Notes: generated by a model not told the origin, from the letters alone. Shown: positions 1 to 12,027, numbered from the stretch's first letter. The stretch is 64,000 bases of DNA from Liolophura sinensis (GCF_032854445.1 NC_088303.1:29521501-29585500); one strand, 5' to 3'. Made by a program: numbers and translations.

Positions 1-1750
1 ACCTGAACATGGGTCACCACACAAGAAACGCACCAGGCATACTTGAATAGATGGCCTTAATGTGCAAACTCAATTCGCCACCACGAGCTCTTCTGTATCC
101 CACCAAGTGAATAAGGTCACACATCACTGATTTACTTGACTGACCCATGAGCCACCACCTCAAAATGTAGTCTCGCAAAGAAATTACAGAAATAACGTTT
201 ATTCTCTAAGTGTTATGGAGAAATTTTGGGACCACGCAGAGGCAAGGTGTGACTTCGCCGATTGATCGGACCGGGCCCATCCGACCTCCCATCTCTCTCT
301 AAGTAAGGACCAAAGTGGGGTGTTGGGCGTGAGGATCTCGCAAGACTAACACGCCCTCAGCCACCAGGATCTCATCCTCGGAGATTATGGTAATCACCCA
401 CGGCGAACAGGTCTCTTCCTGGTTGCCTGTCACACAACCATGAAGATGTGAGCCTATTATATTCACCTGACCCACGTGAGAGAGCTCTAGGTTAGACGCC
501 CTCTACGACAAGCTTGCCTAGACGGCAATTCTTTTTCACCTCAGAGACTCCACACAGGTGGGCAGCAAGAACCCTTGGGGTACACATTTATAAACAAACA
601 CTGCAACAAGTACGCAAGACAGTCTTTATATGTTTTGTATGTGATTTTCATCTCATACAAATTAACTGTATGTGATTTTCATCACATACAGTTAATTTTC
701 ATCTTAATTAAAAATGGATGCAAAGTGTGTTACTACAGTTTTCGTATTAAAACACATGCATACAATGCCCTTCCTCACAAAAACATACACGTTTATTATT
801 ATAATATTTAAACTTTTCAAGGTAACAATAAATTCACGGAGTTGCTATATACCTAACCACCGTGTATATTAAGCTACCATACCTTCTCAATAATTACACA
901 CACTAGCTAAATAAGACACACTTAAAGCTATCACAGAATTCTTCCACAAAGTGCTTGTACCAGTGTAATACGCCTACCCTGGCCTATAAGCCTTTGCATC
1001 TTACACAAGGTAAATTATGATGTCATTTTTCAATATACACGCTTGTTAAAAAAAAAAAAATATATATATATTCATATCAGAACATCAACTTAATATCTCT
1101 GGGGTCTACATATGCCCTTTTTCAATTAATTTAAAAGAGTTAGTTTGTAACATATTGCCACGGTATTTCAAAGAAAAAGTTAGTAGTACACATTTATTCA
1201 TGTGTGTATGTCATTAAATTAGCTAAACTTGGCTTTATACTTTATACAAATGCCTTTAAAGCCCACTGTTGCCAGATGACCTTGACAGAATATCGAGATC
1301 TTGAGACTACCTATAGGTATATGCTGTGAAAGGCATCAGCAATTTGACAGAGTATATAAACAATGTTTGATTAAAAAACAAATCTTTTCCAACTGAAAAG
1401 ATGCAAGGCCTGATTTCCTAGTTCCCCAACTAAAATACACACCATGTAGATTTCATCTGGCATCTGCACATCTGGGATATGCGAGGCTCTGGAAAGTCAT
1501 TTGGAGACAAAACCATACAAACTATAAGACATTTGTTCATTGTCCTAATAAATGTCTAAAGTAAAGAGAAGACTCTCCAATTCTCATTTACCTACTAATC
1601 ACTCCAAAGGTAAGCTTAAACAAACTTACTTGGCTTGATTGAATTTTTTGGCTGTTTCCATGCTGTACTTAAGATATATGATGGTAATATATCAATGTTT
1701 AGTATCTGTCCTATACAGGTACATGTATGTATGTATAGCCTAACATGTAA
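1..1750. other. No gene recognised; probable distal MTHFR intron
   Basis: AT-rich noncoding DNA with short A-runs and a short TA run near 1061. Open frames here are short and resemble nothing I know. The minus-strand MTHFR gene begins at 4.9 kb and its next exon is not visible to the left, so this stretch is probably intron of that gene. This is inference from the missing downstream exons. Confidence 0.4.
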
Positions 1751-1765
1751 TCATAGGTGGCAGAA

Positions 1766-2372
1766 TCAGTTGTCCGAGTGCTATTTATACCTAATATATA
1801 TAACAAGGCACATAACCTCATTGCCTCGGACAGGAGACCCAACTTTACATTAAACTTGACATAAAACGTAGTCCAATTTTAACAAATTCGCTCCGATTTG
1901 CTTGCAACCAATCACAGCGAAGCTTTCATCGCCCTAATGCATTCTAGTTATGGCGGCCTATTGAACTGACAGCTGTGCATTTATGAAGTATGAAAACAGA
2001 GAGAGCCGCATTACTTCTGTACACCATAACTCTGCTTCAGAGTGTTTTATTAACAGGACATTTCACTTGGTCAATGGTAGAAATATGGTGGCTCCAGCGG
2101 CTTTCATCGCTGAGAAATCAAGTCAGAACTGTCACCTGACAGTCTTTTCCCTGTAATCGATGTGTCCAACTAAACAAAAAACCTACACACTTACGGGTTT
2201 TCAGCTTCTTGTAGCCAAGTGAAAGCGTGTTGGTTACCCGATTCATACACCCATGTAAAGCCTGATATGAACAAACGTCTTTTGCTGGAGATTGGGCTAT
2301 TTTTCCATGTTTTATGTATACAGTTATGTAATGTTGGGTCTTCTGCCCCAGGAACTGTAGTTATGTACCTTG

Positions 2373-2429
<57 letters not shown>

Positions 2430-2455
2430 GTATAAATAGCATTCTGACAACAAAT
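1766..2455. repeat. Inverted-repeat element with a TA-expanded right arm
   Basis: The segment 1766-1868 recurs as an imperfect reverse complement at about 2306-2455. Both arms share GCTATTTATACCTAATATAT, then an ACAAGG.ACATAAC block, a GACCCAAC block and ACATAAAAC. The right arm is longer because its TA run has expanded to over 50 bp. The layout suits a nonautonomous DNA transposon (MITE-like), but I could not define terminal target-site duplications. Confidence 0.5.
2373..2426. repeat. (TA)n microsatellite
   Basis: An uninterrupted alternating TA tract of about 54 bp lies within the right arm of the surrounding inverted repeat. The corresponding tract in the left arm is only about 8 bp, so it has expanded in one arm. 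Confidence 0.95.
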
Positions 2456-2459
2456 ACAT

Positions 2460-4660
2460 GTTACCAACAGCATTTTTATTTTGATGCACTACTCATTAAT
2501 AGGGTGTCTACAAGCTACTTAACAGTCATCCATTTTCTACTCTGCTATTTACACAACAATCTCCACAGTGGGAAGGACCTTGACCTAATGACCTGTGACC
2601 CTGAGAAAATTCCTCCATACATATTGCTATGGGAAAGGTTTTGTACTTGATAAAGCTAGGTTAGTGTGTACTTGGGGCAGAAGAGGTCACTGGGAATAGG
2701 GTCCTGAGTGCTGACAAGTTGTCCTGGTATGAACTCCTTGCAGTAAACAATCTAATACTACGCAACAAAATTTACAACGTACTGCCAACAGCAAGAAGAT
2801 TGTTATGACGAATGACGAAGTAAAACTTACTAAACTAGCTAAATGAACAATTTGACCAACGCAAACCATAAACCTCACCAGCCTGGGACTTTGAACAACA
2901 TTATTATTAATCAACTAATGGCCTCTTCAGAATAACTTAATCACAATATATACACTGCTGGCTTGTTTTTATTCAAACCTTCAAATGATATATATTATAC
3001 CTTTTATAAAACTATAAGTAGGCTGACAAATTTCCATACGAAATAACAGCTCTATATAAATGACAGATGAATCTTGTCACACATCAAACCCGGGCTATCT
3101 TTGAGTGCGCCTTCACATATAGATGTGTTAAAAAAATTTAATAAAAAAAAAAAAGACTGGCAGTTTGATTTAACAGCTGAACAAATATGCTATTTTCCCG
3201 ATTTTCTCAGGCTGAATGCATTAACAAGATAATACAAAATGTCAGTGGCCTTAGTCACCCAAATAAATGGGCTTCCTTGCTCATTTTATGAGGAGTTGAT
3301 AATGCAAAGAGGCACAACCCAAAAACAAGAAGTGAAACTTTAGTAAAAATAAAGACAAAAAACAGCAACTGGGGTATAAAATCTTTGAGTTTCCCAAGCT
3401 GTTGATTACATACAAAAATACACTCGGAGTATACCCATCATTCCAGGACTACAGTACTCTTTCCTTTTTGGCTTGGGACAATTATACTGTCAAACAAACC
3501 AATAAAAAAATGAAAAGCAAACTTGGCTTTGGTCTGTAAACTAAAAGTAGCATTGACTTAAAACACCTAACAAGGGACAACAAAACATGTTGTCCTTGCA
3601 TGGCAGCTAAAACAAACCAATACATAATTTGATGAAGACACCCAGTTAAAATATCACACGCTAATTTAGAGAATTTATATCCTACACTACATGTAATTAT
3701 GCTGGTTTTCAAACTGATCTGACAAGACACAAAATAAATATTTCTCCACAATCAACTCAATCAAAATTGGACATTATTTGAGTATAGAAACCAACAACCA
3801 ATCAGAATGTGAAAACAATCAATAAAAAACTTATGCACAAATCAAGGTAGTTTTCTTAACTTGATCTGAAGACCTGAACAAACAGTGTTATATAAATCAA
3901 ACAATATTTAGATTGGTTACTGCACAGAAACCAAGACCATAAACAATCACAAAATTCACTAAATATGCAAAAAAAAAGGCATGACTCAGGCTTGTCTTCG
4001 AGCATGATTCGTGGTTCCACAAGATGAAGCTTAACAAAAAAATTTCACTCAAAATTGGCCTGTTTTAAAGCAATTATTGCACAGATATGAATGTGCGACA
4101 GGCAGACCCATATGTGTGTGCAATAACGTTAAAAAGCCTGCCAAAAATGTAAATGGTTCAAAAATCAGTTTTCATCTACTATTATGTATTATTTGAAGTA
4201 CATAAAAAGACGGGCTTATGCAATGCTCTCTCTATAGGATTCCCTATCCTGGTACATTGATGGGTGTACAATGAATATTGATTGGTGCATTACATGTACA
4301 ATCAATGAAATTTAGAGCCAATCGCATGTATTAATCTATAGACAAATGCACAGGGATGCATTCTAATAAAACTAATAAAATAATGGTTTTCAGTTCATGT
4401 TATATGGTGTCTGATTATCCTATGCTGTCTAGGCAACAGGATCAACTGGTGTGTTAGAATTGACAGTGCTGATGATGATCACGATTTGCACGAGACCAAT
4501 TATTTCTCACAATTCCTCAGCATCGCTCCAGTGGCCAGTCACAGCGAAGAGTGCACTTCTGAGATTAGCTAACACATAAAAAAGGGGGAAAAAGGGAGAA
4601 AAAGTGACACAAATTTTTTTACTAAATAAACAGATAATCAAATACTCCAAAGCTGTAGTG
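2460..4660. other. No gene recognised; probable MTHFR intron
   Basis: AT-rich sequence with frequent stops in all frames. It directly follows, on the minus strand, the splice donor of the MTHFR exon, so it is most likely the start of the next intron. I see no second MTHFR exon here. Confidence 0.5.
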
Positions 4661-4665
4661 CTTAC

Positions 4666-4883
4666 CTGCTGATCAGGTTGACAGCTCCTCCCGCCGTTCT
4701 AGGTGGGAAAAACTCCAGGGAGAAGAATTTGTCACCTGATTTGACTCTGCTGTTAATGCGGTCAATCAAGCGCTTGTATGTCGGGAAAACAGGAGGGCTT
4801 GATGACCCATCTGTGGGGGAAGTTTGGCCGCTGCAAGGATGCTGGGTTTCATGGTGCTCCAAAGGGCCAAGTATGTCCGGCAT
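4666..4883 (-). CDS. MTHFR: Methylenetetrahydrofolate reductase, first coding exon (partial gene)
   Basis: MTHFR reduces 5,10-methylenetetrahydrofolate to 5-methyltetrahydrofolate with FAD and NAD(P)H in the cytosolic folate cycle. This exon encodes 72 residues plus two bases of a split Arg codon. Residues 1-40 are a poorly conserved Ser/Thr/Pro-rich leader, like the regulatory N-terminus of animal MTHFR. Residues 48-72 carry the diagnostic [15 protein letters not shown] and GAVNLIS motifs; Glu57 corresponds to the catalytic Glu of the family (Glu28 in E. coli, Glu63 in human). The exon ends CAGCAG then GTAAGC, a clean donor in phase 2, so the next exon supplies the rest of the Arg codon. The probable acceptor is at 4909/4910. 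The remainder of the TIM-barrel and the regulatory domain are off-window to the left. Confidence 0.88.
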
Positions 4884-5412
4884 GGTGCCGATACCAAAAT
4901 CTCCTCAACCTATCACCACACAATAACAAAAACATATACATGCATATACATCGTTTAACAGTAACAAAAAGGCTGAACATGCATGTCTATGCATTAAACA
5001 TGCATTAACAACAATTCTAGCATTTAATTCTTGTCTGCGATACTGCCAACTGAACTCCCATGACAAACTTTTAATGTAATAACTTAATACATTTAGAAAA
5101 ATACATGCAGGTAAGCTATAAATGGGGCTGAAAGGTCAGTAGAGATTTGAACATAAAGTTAACATGTGCGTCAGCCGAGATGCCTTATGTCGGGGTTTAA
5201 TTAAGTGGCAAAAACTGTACCCAAAAGTGAACAAAAACAGAGCATTAACAGAAAGAAAACACATAAAAAAGTTAAATACATTTCAACAGAAGAACCCTGT
5301 ATCAATAAAGGATTTGTTATCAAAAACAAACAGGTTTTCAGGATGACAATGCCTAAAAGTTGACCATGACAGTTTACATAATTATCTTAAATGAAGTATG
5401 AAATGACTGCCT

Positions 5413-5414
<2 letters not shown>

Positions 5415-5453
<39 letters not shown>
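5415..5453. repeat. Poly(A) tract of 39 A
   Basis: Uninterrupted A homopolymer in the inferred 5' UTR intron of the MTHFR gene. No retroposon body was recognised immediately upstream. Confidence 0.95.
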
Positions 5454-5454
<1 letters not shown>

Positions 5455-6319
5455 CAATTGTGTGTGCAAAAGTTTGTAGTTATTGTGCAGTTTAAAATGC
5501 TTGAAGTTCCTCTTCAAAAAGTAGTTACATATTACATAAGTATGTATGCATAATCAACAGATATATCCATTTAAATGGCTGTGTATTTTAAGATTTCTAA
5601 ACATTGTCCTTTGCACAACTCCTACACAGTGGACATAGTAGAAATAGTGACATATTTAAATAAATCACATTATCATCAACAAACTAAAATAATTCAACTA
5701 TTCTCAAAGCTGTCAAGTTTTTGTAGAAAGTGTGAATATATGGACTGGCATAGGAAAACCTTCAATATATTTCCAATCCATTATGAACATGATGTTAAAC
5801 AATAACACTATGTTGCATTTACTACAGTTACTTATAAAATGTGAGCCAGGCATTTTCCACTACAAAGTTAATATGCTTACACACTGAATTTTAAGTTAAC
5901 AGCAAAAGTAAGTCTTAGATTAGAAAGGTTAGCAGAATGCTGAACGAAAATTGTGAACCATTGGGAATGGGAGTGTTCTAATTGTCAGATGAAAAATTTG
6001 GATAATGCCATGGAAAAGTTTTAATTTGAAGGCGAATGTATAATGCAGCTTACTGTAAATTTTTTCGCTCTATTCATAGTTGATCAACTCTGACCTCAAA
6101 AGTTTTCACACGCCGCACGGTCAGTTAAGGCCAGCTAGTGTCCTTGCCGTTTCATCCTAAATAAACAATCTTTGTGCTGCTTTGTCGGAACTTCTGTCAA
6201 CATTGAACTAGAAATGCTCACGCTTACAACTGAAAATTTATCGCTTCAACATCCCTCCAAATACAATATTTAAAATGTTAAATGCTGCAGTACTTGCTAT
6301 TTATTAAATCATTTCTTAC

Positions 6320-6395
6320 CAGACTAATTTCACAGAGCAGTTCACGAAGCTTCTTTATCCAGCTTTACTTTCCTGCCTGCAGAATCTAGCTAGAA
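6320..6395 (-). other. Putative 5' noncoding exon of the MTHFR gene
   Basis: On the minus strand a strong donor (TCTG then GTAAGAAAT) ends a segment lying about 25-30 bases downstream of a TATAAATA box. No coding frame is needed here, because the first Met of MTHFR is in the 4.9-kb exon, preceded by an acceptor. The exon is inferred from promoter and donor spacing only; the 5' end is approximate. Confidence 0.45.
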
Positions 6396-6420
6396 AGAGA
6401 CCGTATCAAGCATGACAGAA

Positions 6421-6428
6421 TATTTATA
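6421..6428 (-). promoter_or_regulatory. TATA box, probable MTHFR promoter
   Basis: TATAAATA reads on the minus strand, with CCAAT-type sequence (plus-strand ACCAATCG) about 20 bases further upstream. Spacing to the inferred first exon donor fits a pol II promoter for the minus-strand gene. Confidence 0.45.
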
Positions 6429-6477
6429 GGGAAGCGCCGACATGCTCAACCAATCGAATCGGAGTGAAATAAATTAG

Positions 6478-6666
6478 CATACGTTCTCATCAACTAGTGC
6501 CACAGTCCTTCGGCAAGGGGAGACTACTGTTGGCGAGGTTATTCCACTGTTGGCCCAGTATCATGCTCGCAAAGTCGTGGAAAAGTACCCTCACGCCATG
6601 CTTACTCAAGGTACTTATCCTCCAGTCATCGACAACCCGTCGGAGAAATCAAAGTTACTTCAGTAA
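6478..6666 (+). other. Unassigned open frame, possible exon or transposon remnant
   Basis: A frame open from 6478 to a TAA at 6664-6666 encodes about 62 residues that look protein-like. It includes GETTVGEVIPLLAQYHARK and ends EKSKLLQ. It has no good upstream Met, so it would be a 3'-terminal exon or a fragment. It starts just beyond the minus-strand MTHFR promoter. I do not recognise the family; the tail of a transposase is one possibility. Confidence 0.25.
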
Positions 6667-7157
6667 AAGATTATCTTTAGTAAAAAGCTAGACGCGTGCG
6701 ACTCGTCGTCAAGCTTATCTATTCTAAGTGATAACAGATGATCGACATCCGAGAGCACACTGAGGCCTACATATACATACGTAAGCCACGTACGCACCGG
6801 TACGTACATTTTTACCACCGGTGTAGAAAAATTAATGTGCGTGGTGGTAGTTTCCGACATCTAACTATATGTTAAAGTGTACATTTTAAGAATCTTTCGG
6901 ATTGTTCATTCACTGGGACTGTAAATTATGACCGTATCATAGCACAGACTCTTCTGAAGATAGGTAGGCCTAGGCCTACACACCGTACGCCAAGTCCGGG
7001 TTTCGAACCATGCATGGTATATTGCCTGGGTATGAAGCGATCTCAAAGTCACATAGGCACTACTTTTACCAAAGTTCTGTCTTTCTCGATCATCAGATCT
7101 GGCAAGGTGTAAAGAATGTTCACAGTGAATGTCTAATATCTGCAATCTATGTATAAG

Positions 7158-7352
7158 TATGAGTGAGTGCTTACTTAAGGTTTTAACATATTAGGCCCAA
7201 CTTAACAATTTTTCATATGACGACGAAGGAGTCCTTAGGGCGCATTAAGTGTAATGTGCCTCCTTGTTGGAAGACCGATTTCCACCGCTCTTTTATCTAG
7301 AGCAAAGGCAAGTAAGCTGCCCGCCCGAGTCATTATACTGATACGGGTCAAC
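7158..7352 (-). mobile_element. tRNA-derived SINE (family A), truncated
   Basis: The minus-strand copy keeps the tail end (GAGTGAGTGCTT at the left), the CATATGACGACGAAGGA block, the CCTCCTTGTTG block and the TGATACGGGTCAACC core. The tRNA-like head is missing. The full family is defined by the intact copy at 11121-11489. Confidence 0.75.
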
Positions 7353-7389
7353 CTACTTCTGTAAGGCTGTGATTACGTCTTGTTTCATC

Positions 7390-8105
7390 TTACCTTGCTG
7401 GCTTTAACATACTACTGCTGGGCACCAAATAATTTGTCTGTCCGTAGTCATAGCCGTCTCAGCTATCAATTCCAGATAGGTGTTCCCATGTGTCATCACT
7501 AATAAATCCACACAAGCATGAAACTAGTGGAAACTGGAGAAATTCTGTCTCCAACCGCCATGTTTGAACGCAAACTCCTCACAGTAAAGCGAATCATGTA
7601 TACAATTATCACTGCCACCATTAGGCAAATTAGACCATTTGACACGCACACAGGATAATTGTTTAGGATCAGTCTCACCAGTAATGACACAGAGGGATCC
7701 CATGATCAACACTGATGAATAAAAAAATTTCTCCAACAATTAAGAATAGATTAAACAAGACGTACAAAATATACTAATTGTTAGTAATGTCAGTAGTTAT
7801 CTCCCTTGTATAGGTTGTGAGGCGTACACATTCAAACATGGCGGTATCCACTATGCGTGTCAATAGGTCTAACTCCCCTCATAGTGGCAGTGATAATTGT
7901 ATACATGATTCGCTTTACTGTGAGGAGTATGCATTCAAACATGGCAGTTGGAGTTTACTCCAGTTTCCACTAGTTTGATGGTTGTCTGGATTTATTAGTG
8001 ATGACACATGGGAACGCCTACCTAGAGTCGATAGCTGAAACGACTATGACTACAGACAGACATATTTGGGGCACAGCAGTAGTATGTTAAAGCCAGCAAG
8101 GTATA
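7390..8105. mobile_element. Palindromic (fold-back) nonautonomous transposon, copy 1
   Basis: The left arm (about 7390-7700) and right arm (about 7810-8105) are long imperfect inverted repeats. The left begins CCTTGCTGGCTTTAACATAC; the right ends with its reverse complement. Further inside, ACTAGTGGAAACTGGAG, CCGCCATGTTTGAACG and GCGAATCATGTATAC blocks recur in inverted order. There is no coding capacity. A second, more complete copy lies at 62559-63251, so this is a dispersed family, best described as MITE-like. The outer ends here look worn compared with copy 2. Confidence 0.75.
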
Positions 8106-8109
8106 ACCT

Positions 8110-8365
8110 GTATAACGTTCAAGAACAACCTCACTTTCATCCTGCAAAGTCCAAGAGCAACGTACTCATCCTCTAAACACGTCCACATTTACCCCCTACA
8201 AAGTCCAAGTCCAAGAAGAACCTATTCATCTTCGAAACACGTACGCATTCATCCCCTATAAAGTTCAAAAACAACCTCACCCTCCAAACTCACGTTCACC
8301 CTGTAAAGTCCAAAAACAATTCTATTACTTCCAACATACGTCCACCTTCTAAAATTCAACACGAG
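8110..8365. repeat. Degenerate CA-rich tandem repeat
   Basis: Imperfect units of roughly 60-70 bp share AACCTCAC, CCTGTAAAGTCCAA and AAACACGT blocks. Similar sequence resumes at about 8985-9030 after the SINE pair, so the SINEs appear to have inserted into this array. Confidence 0.5.
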
Positions 8366-8434
8366 GCCCAAGTGGCCTACATGGTGGTCAGCGTTCCACA
8401 GCGCACCACAACGACCCAGCGAGGGACAACACCG

Positions 8435-8760
8435 ATCGCTGTGAGTGCGTGAGTGCTTGGGGTTTAACGCCGTACTTAATTTTTTAGTCATATGATGACG
8501 AGGGAATGCTTAGAGTGCATGTTATGTGCCTCCTTGTTGCAGGACGGATTTCCACCGCTCTCTGATCTAGTGCTGCTTCGCTGAGACGGCTTACCGAAGG
8601 CAACCTAGCTGCCCCGTCCGAGCCATTACACTGATACGGGTCAACCAGTCGTTGCACTATCCTCTTAATGCTGTACACCAAACGAGGAAACCACAACTTC
8701 CTCTTTTAAAGTCTTAAGTGTGACCCGACCTAAGATTGATCCTGGATCTACTGCTCCCGA
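8435..8760 (-). mobile_element. tRNA-derived SINE (family A), nearly complete
   Basis: Minus-strand copy with the GTGAGTGC tail at its left, the GACGAGG block, the GGGTCAACCAGTCGTTGCAC core and the AACTTCCTCTTTTAAAGTC block. The tRNA-like head is only partly kept (GATCCTGGATCTACTGCTCCCG). Its head abuts the V-SINE at 8767. Confidence 0.75.
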
Positions 8761-8766
8761 AGCGGT

Positions 8767-8967
8767 CGATCACTGTGAGTTAAAGTCCAGCTCATTATGG
8801 CTTCTTCTCTGGTCGTGCGCGGGAAGGTCTGCCAGCAGTCTGCGGATGGTCATGAGTTCCTTTTGGGTTCTGCCCGGTTTCCTCCCACCATAATGCTGGC
8901 CGCCCTTGTATGAATGAAATATTCAGTAGGCATAAAGCACCAATCAAATAAATAAATAAATAAATAA
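8767..8967 (+). mobile_element. V-SINE type element, RUDI-like, head truncated
   Basis: Plus-strand copy starting in the B-box region (GTGAGTTAAAGTCCAGC). It continues through GGAAGGTCTGCCAGCA, CCCGGTTTCCTCCCACCATA and ATGCTGGCCGCC to the CACCAATCAAATAAATAAAT tail. The GGTTTCCTCCCAC block is typical of the V-SINE core. Assignment to the molluscan RUDI family is from memory. Confidence 0.75.
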
Positions 8968-9029
8968 CTGAAGTTAAAAACTAATTCCACTCTCAAAGAA
9001 CAAACTCACCTTCTAAACTTATATGTTCA

Positions 9030-10980
9030 GCCCCATTTCGTTATCATATCGTTAAATATATTCAAACAGCTTAACGGGCTGAATTGGTCAGATATTTTAA
9101 CGGCGCGAAAAGCGATCGTGTTGTTATTGAAAATTGGTATCTGAAATATGGTAATTTGCAAAATCGGGCTATGTACTTTAGCGCACAGACGGAGCGAAAA
9201 ACATGCACATCCTTTCCTAATAGAGGCCTTGAAACCGTTTTATGATGCCGTGCCTACATGTTTTCTCACTCAAAGACCATTAGCATATCGAGTTTACAAG
9301 AGGCCTGTATTTATATCATAATATGGACTGGAATTCCCTTTTGCGCGACTTTGCGGATGCTCCCTCCATATATACTATAATCGCCGTAGATTTGTTTATA
9401 TTTAATTTTATATTTATATTATATATTTATATATTTTATATTTATAATATAATCGTATTGGCCAAAGGGGTGTTCAGAACCCGTCTCTGATGCCTGGAAT
9501 TTTAGAGCTTACGGGGCCTATATAGGCAGCCCCTGGACGCTCGCCGTGTTTTGATGCTGCATTGCTCCATTATCCTTTGTTCAAACTTTAGAACAAATAA
9601 CCCTTTCAAACTTTAGACGTTCAAATGGCATGATTTTGTTAATATACTGACCAGTTTTCAAGGGCATAGCTTAAGTAGTCTGTACACAGGGTTAAAATGA
9701 AAACATAGCCTCAAAAACGCACGTTCCGGTAACCTACATTGCATCACCTTTCAGGTGTCATGAGTAGAACGTGCGCTGCACCTGTGTGACACGCGTCAAT
9801 CAAGTGTGGTCTGGAAAATTGTCTGGCTCTGGTGTCAGAGAAACCCCTCTGCCAGATAAACACAAGTTTTGCTGAATCAAGATGGTTTTCTTCGCGGCGG
9901 ACAAGGAGTTGATCACCTTTTCAAGTAAAACCAGGTAGAACTTCATTTTGAATGTTCGGAACATGCGTTTTTGACTCTGTTTTGATTTTGGTCCCATTAA
10001 CAGAAAATTTTAAAGGATGAAATTGAAATTTGGTCTGTATACTAAGGACATAATGGCTTTTGAGTGTAAATTTTTAGAAGCTGACGTAAGAAAGTACGGT
10101 CCTTTTTTTTTTTAATCACGCCCGATACATACTTGTGTATACTTGATGGGGACTGTCGTTACGCTTGTCTTTGTACTTGTATGACCCGTCCGCCCATCTC
10201 ATCTGAAAGCTGGCAGTTTGACAACATATTCTGCAACTGACACAGTACGTTTCCCGACTGTATCTGTGCCTCATGGAGAAAGGGGCTCGATCCGCTAAAT
10301 AAAATTGAGCCAAAATATGCAGGACTTAATTACATTTTTGAAGATTGATATCTCTATTTTTCCTCTTAAAACACGATCAAAAGTGTGGGCGGATGGATAG
10401 AATGCAAGAGCTTCCGGGATTTTAGCAGCCCTTAGCTGGACCCTCGAGATCGGCGGCCCCTGGACTTTGGCCTCAATTGATGGAGATAGTGCCCCAAAGC
10501 TGGCTGGCCTACATTAAATACAGACCCATGCACATACCTAGCGTTATTGGGCGGAATACATGTTTATTAGAAAGGGATCGAATTTTTTGATAGTATACAA
10601 AAGTTAGTTCATTTTATCTGGTGCATGTCATCACTCCTTCCCCTCCTCCCCCAACCCGTGAAAATGATACATATATTTCAGCTATTATTCTGTCTGAATG
10701 AATGATTATGGCTTAGCGCAACATCGGCAATTATCCAGCCATATCGTGGCGATAATATCCTTGTTTTGTGCTTGAGGTTTGAATCTTTTGTATATAGTCA
10801 GTTACGCATACGCATGTTCACGATTACATCCATTCGGCGAAATGGATTTTTTGAATCGCCATTATCTCACTTGGGGAAAATGAAATCAGGAAAAAGAGAA
10901 ACAACATTAAATAAAAAAGTTTTTACCGGACATTCCTGCATTAGCTGGGATGCATATAGTATAATTTTACTTCCTAACAC
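9030..10980. other. No gene recognised
   Basis: Intergenic sequence with an AT-only stretch at about 9387-9452 (TTTATAT-type repeats) and a poly-T run near 10105. Frames of about 65 codons on the minus strand have no recognisable motifs. Confidence 0.5.
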
Positions 10981-10986
10981 AAACAG

Positions 10987-11022
10987 ATCACCCCCGCCTC
11001 CCCCCCCCCCCCTCCACCATGC
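10987..11022. repeat. C-rich low-complexity tract
   Basis: Runs of C with single interruptions, including a 12-C run. This kind of tract often varies between alleles and is prone to assembly error. Confidence 0.85.
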
Positions 11023-11120
11023 AGCCCCGCCAGCCTATTTTCTATCCTTGATCCATATAGAACCATTGACTTAAATCATTAATTGTTGATGGAGCTGATG
11101 GAAACGTCTTCATAGTTTGT

Positions 11121-11489
11121 GTAACCGGCCCGGATAGCACAGTTGGTAGAGCGTCCGCTTCGGGACAGGTAGATCCAGGATCAATCCTTGATCGAGTCAC
11201 ACCTAAGACTTTAAAAGAGGAAGTTGTAACTTCCTCGCTTGGCGTTCAGCATGAAGGGGATAGTGCAACGACTGGTTGACCCGTATCAGTATAATGGCTC
11301 GGGCGGTGTGGCTTACTTGCCTTCGGTAAGTCGTCTCAGTGAAGCAGCACTAAATAAAAGAGCGGTGGAAATCCGTCCTGCAACAAGGAGGCACATTACA
11401 CGTACATGCACCCTAATGATTCCTTCGTCGTCATGTGACTGAAAAATTGTTGAGTACGACGTTAAACCCCAAGCACTCACTCACTCACT
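11121..11489 (+). mobile_element. Complete tRNA-derived SINE (family A) with target-site duplications
   Basis: The head GGCCCGGATAGCACAGTTGG, then TAGAGCGTCCGCTTCGGG and a degraded B-box region (GATCAATCC), looks like a tRNA promoter region. It is followed by AAAGAGGAAGTTGTAACTTC, the core GACTGGTTGACCCGTATCAG, the CCTTCGTCGTCATGTGACTG block and a (CACT)n tail after AAACCCCAAG. A perfect 10-bp direct repeat CATAGTTTGT flanks it (11111-11120 and 11490-11499), showing LINE-type retroposition. I use it as the reference copy for the other family-A fragments. Confidence 0.92.
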
Positions 11490-11997
11490 CATAGTTTGTC
11501 GATCTGTATATACTTAAATCATAACTGTGAATATTATAAATGAATATATCGTTTGTTGTGATTTGCTGCCTGAGAAAGTGTGTTACTTAGGCTGTATGCT
11601 ACCTGGGAAAGTGTGAATTAAGTCTTACACTGCGGGAATGGACGCACAGGTGTATATATGTTATACGCCGCCGAAGGAACATATTGCTTATACAGACCCA
11701 GTATAACAGAGGTTCATAAACACTCTATGCAAATTCGTGGTGACCTACTTCATGGGCAATATTCCAAAAAAAAAACTGCATTCACATTTCTCGATTTCTG
11801 ATATGTGGACGGATGTACATGTATGTATATATGTATTCTTGACCACGTGACATTAAGCTCCGCTGCTGGTGGTTATCCAATCGCTGACATCGTCAACATG
11901 ACATCATCAGGATCAACACCAACAGTGGAGCCCGATATCTAGCCTACAGGAAAGGCCCGCCGCGTGCAAGGACGGTCGATCTCGGCCTCTGCTGGCT

Positions 11998-12003
11998 TAT
12001 AAA
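11998..12003 (+). promoter_or_regulatory. TATA box, candidate promoter of SAMD9-like copy 1
   Basis: TATAAA lies about 30 bases before a short segment that ends in a strong donor at 12051. The segment resembles the noncoding first exon inferred for copy 2 at 35.9 kb. The promoter role is inferred from these two facts. Confidence 0.45.
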
Positions 12004-12027
12004 TTCTACGTACGTTGGCAAAGATGT

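Noticed and set aside
11127-11200. Genuine tRNA gene in GCCCGGATAGCACAGTTGG region
   Set aside because: The A-box-like and B-box-like parts belong to a SINE head with extra bases and target-site duplications; no intact cloverleaf could be drawn.
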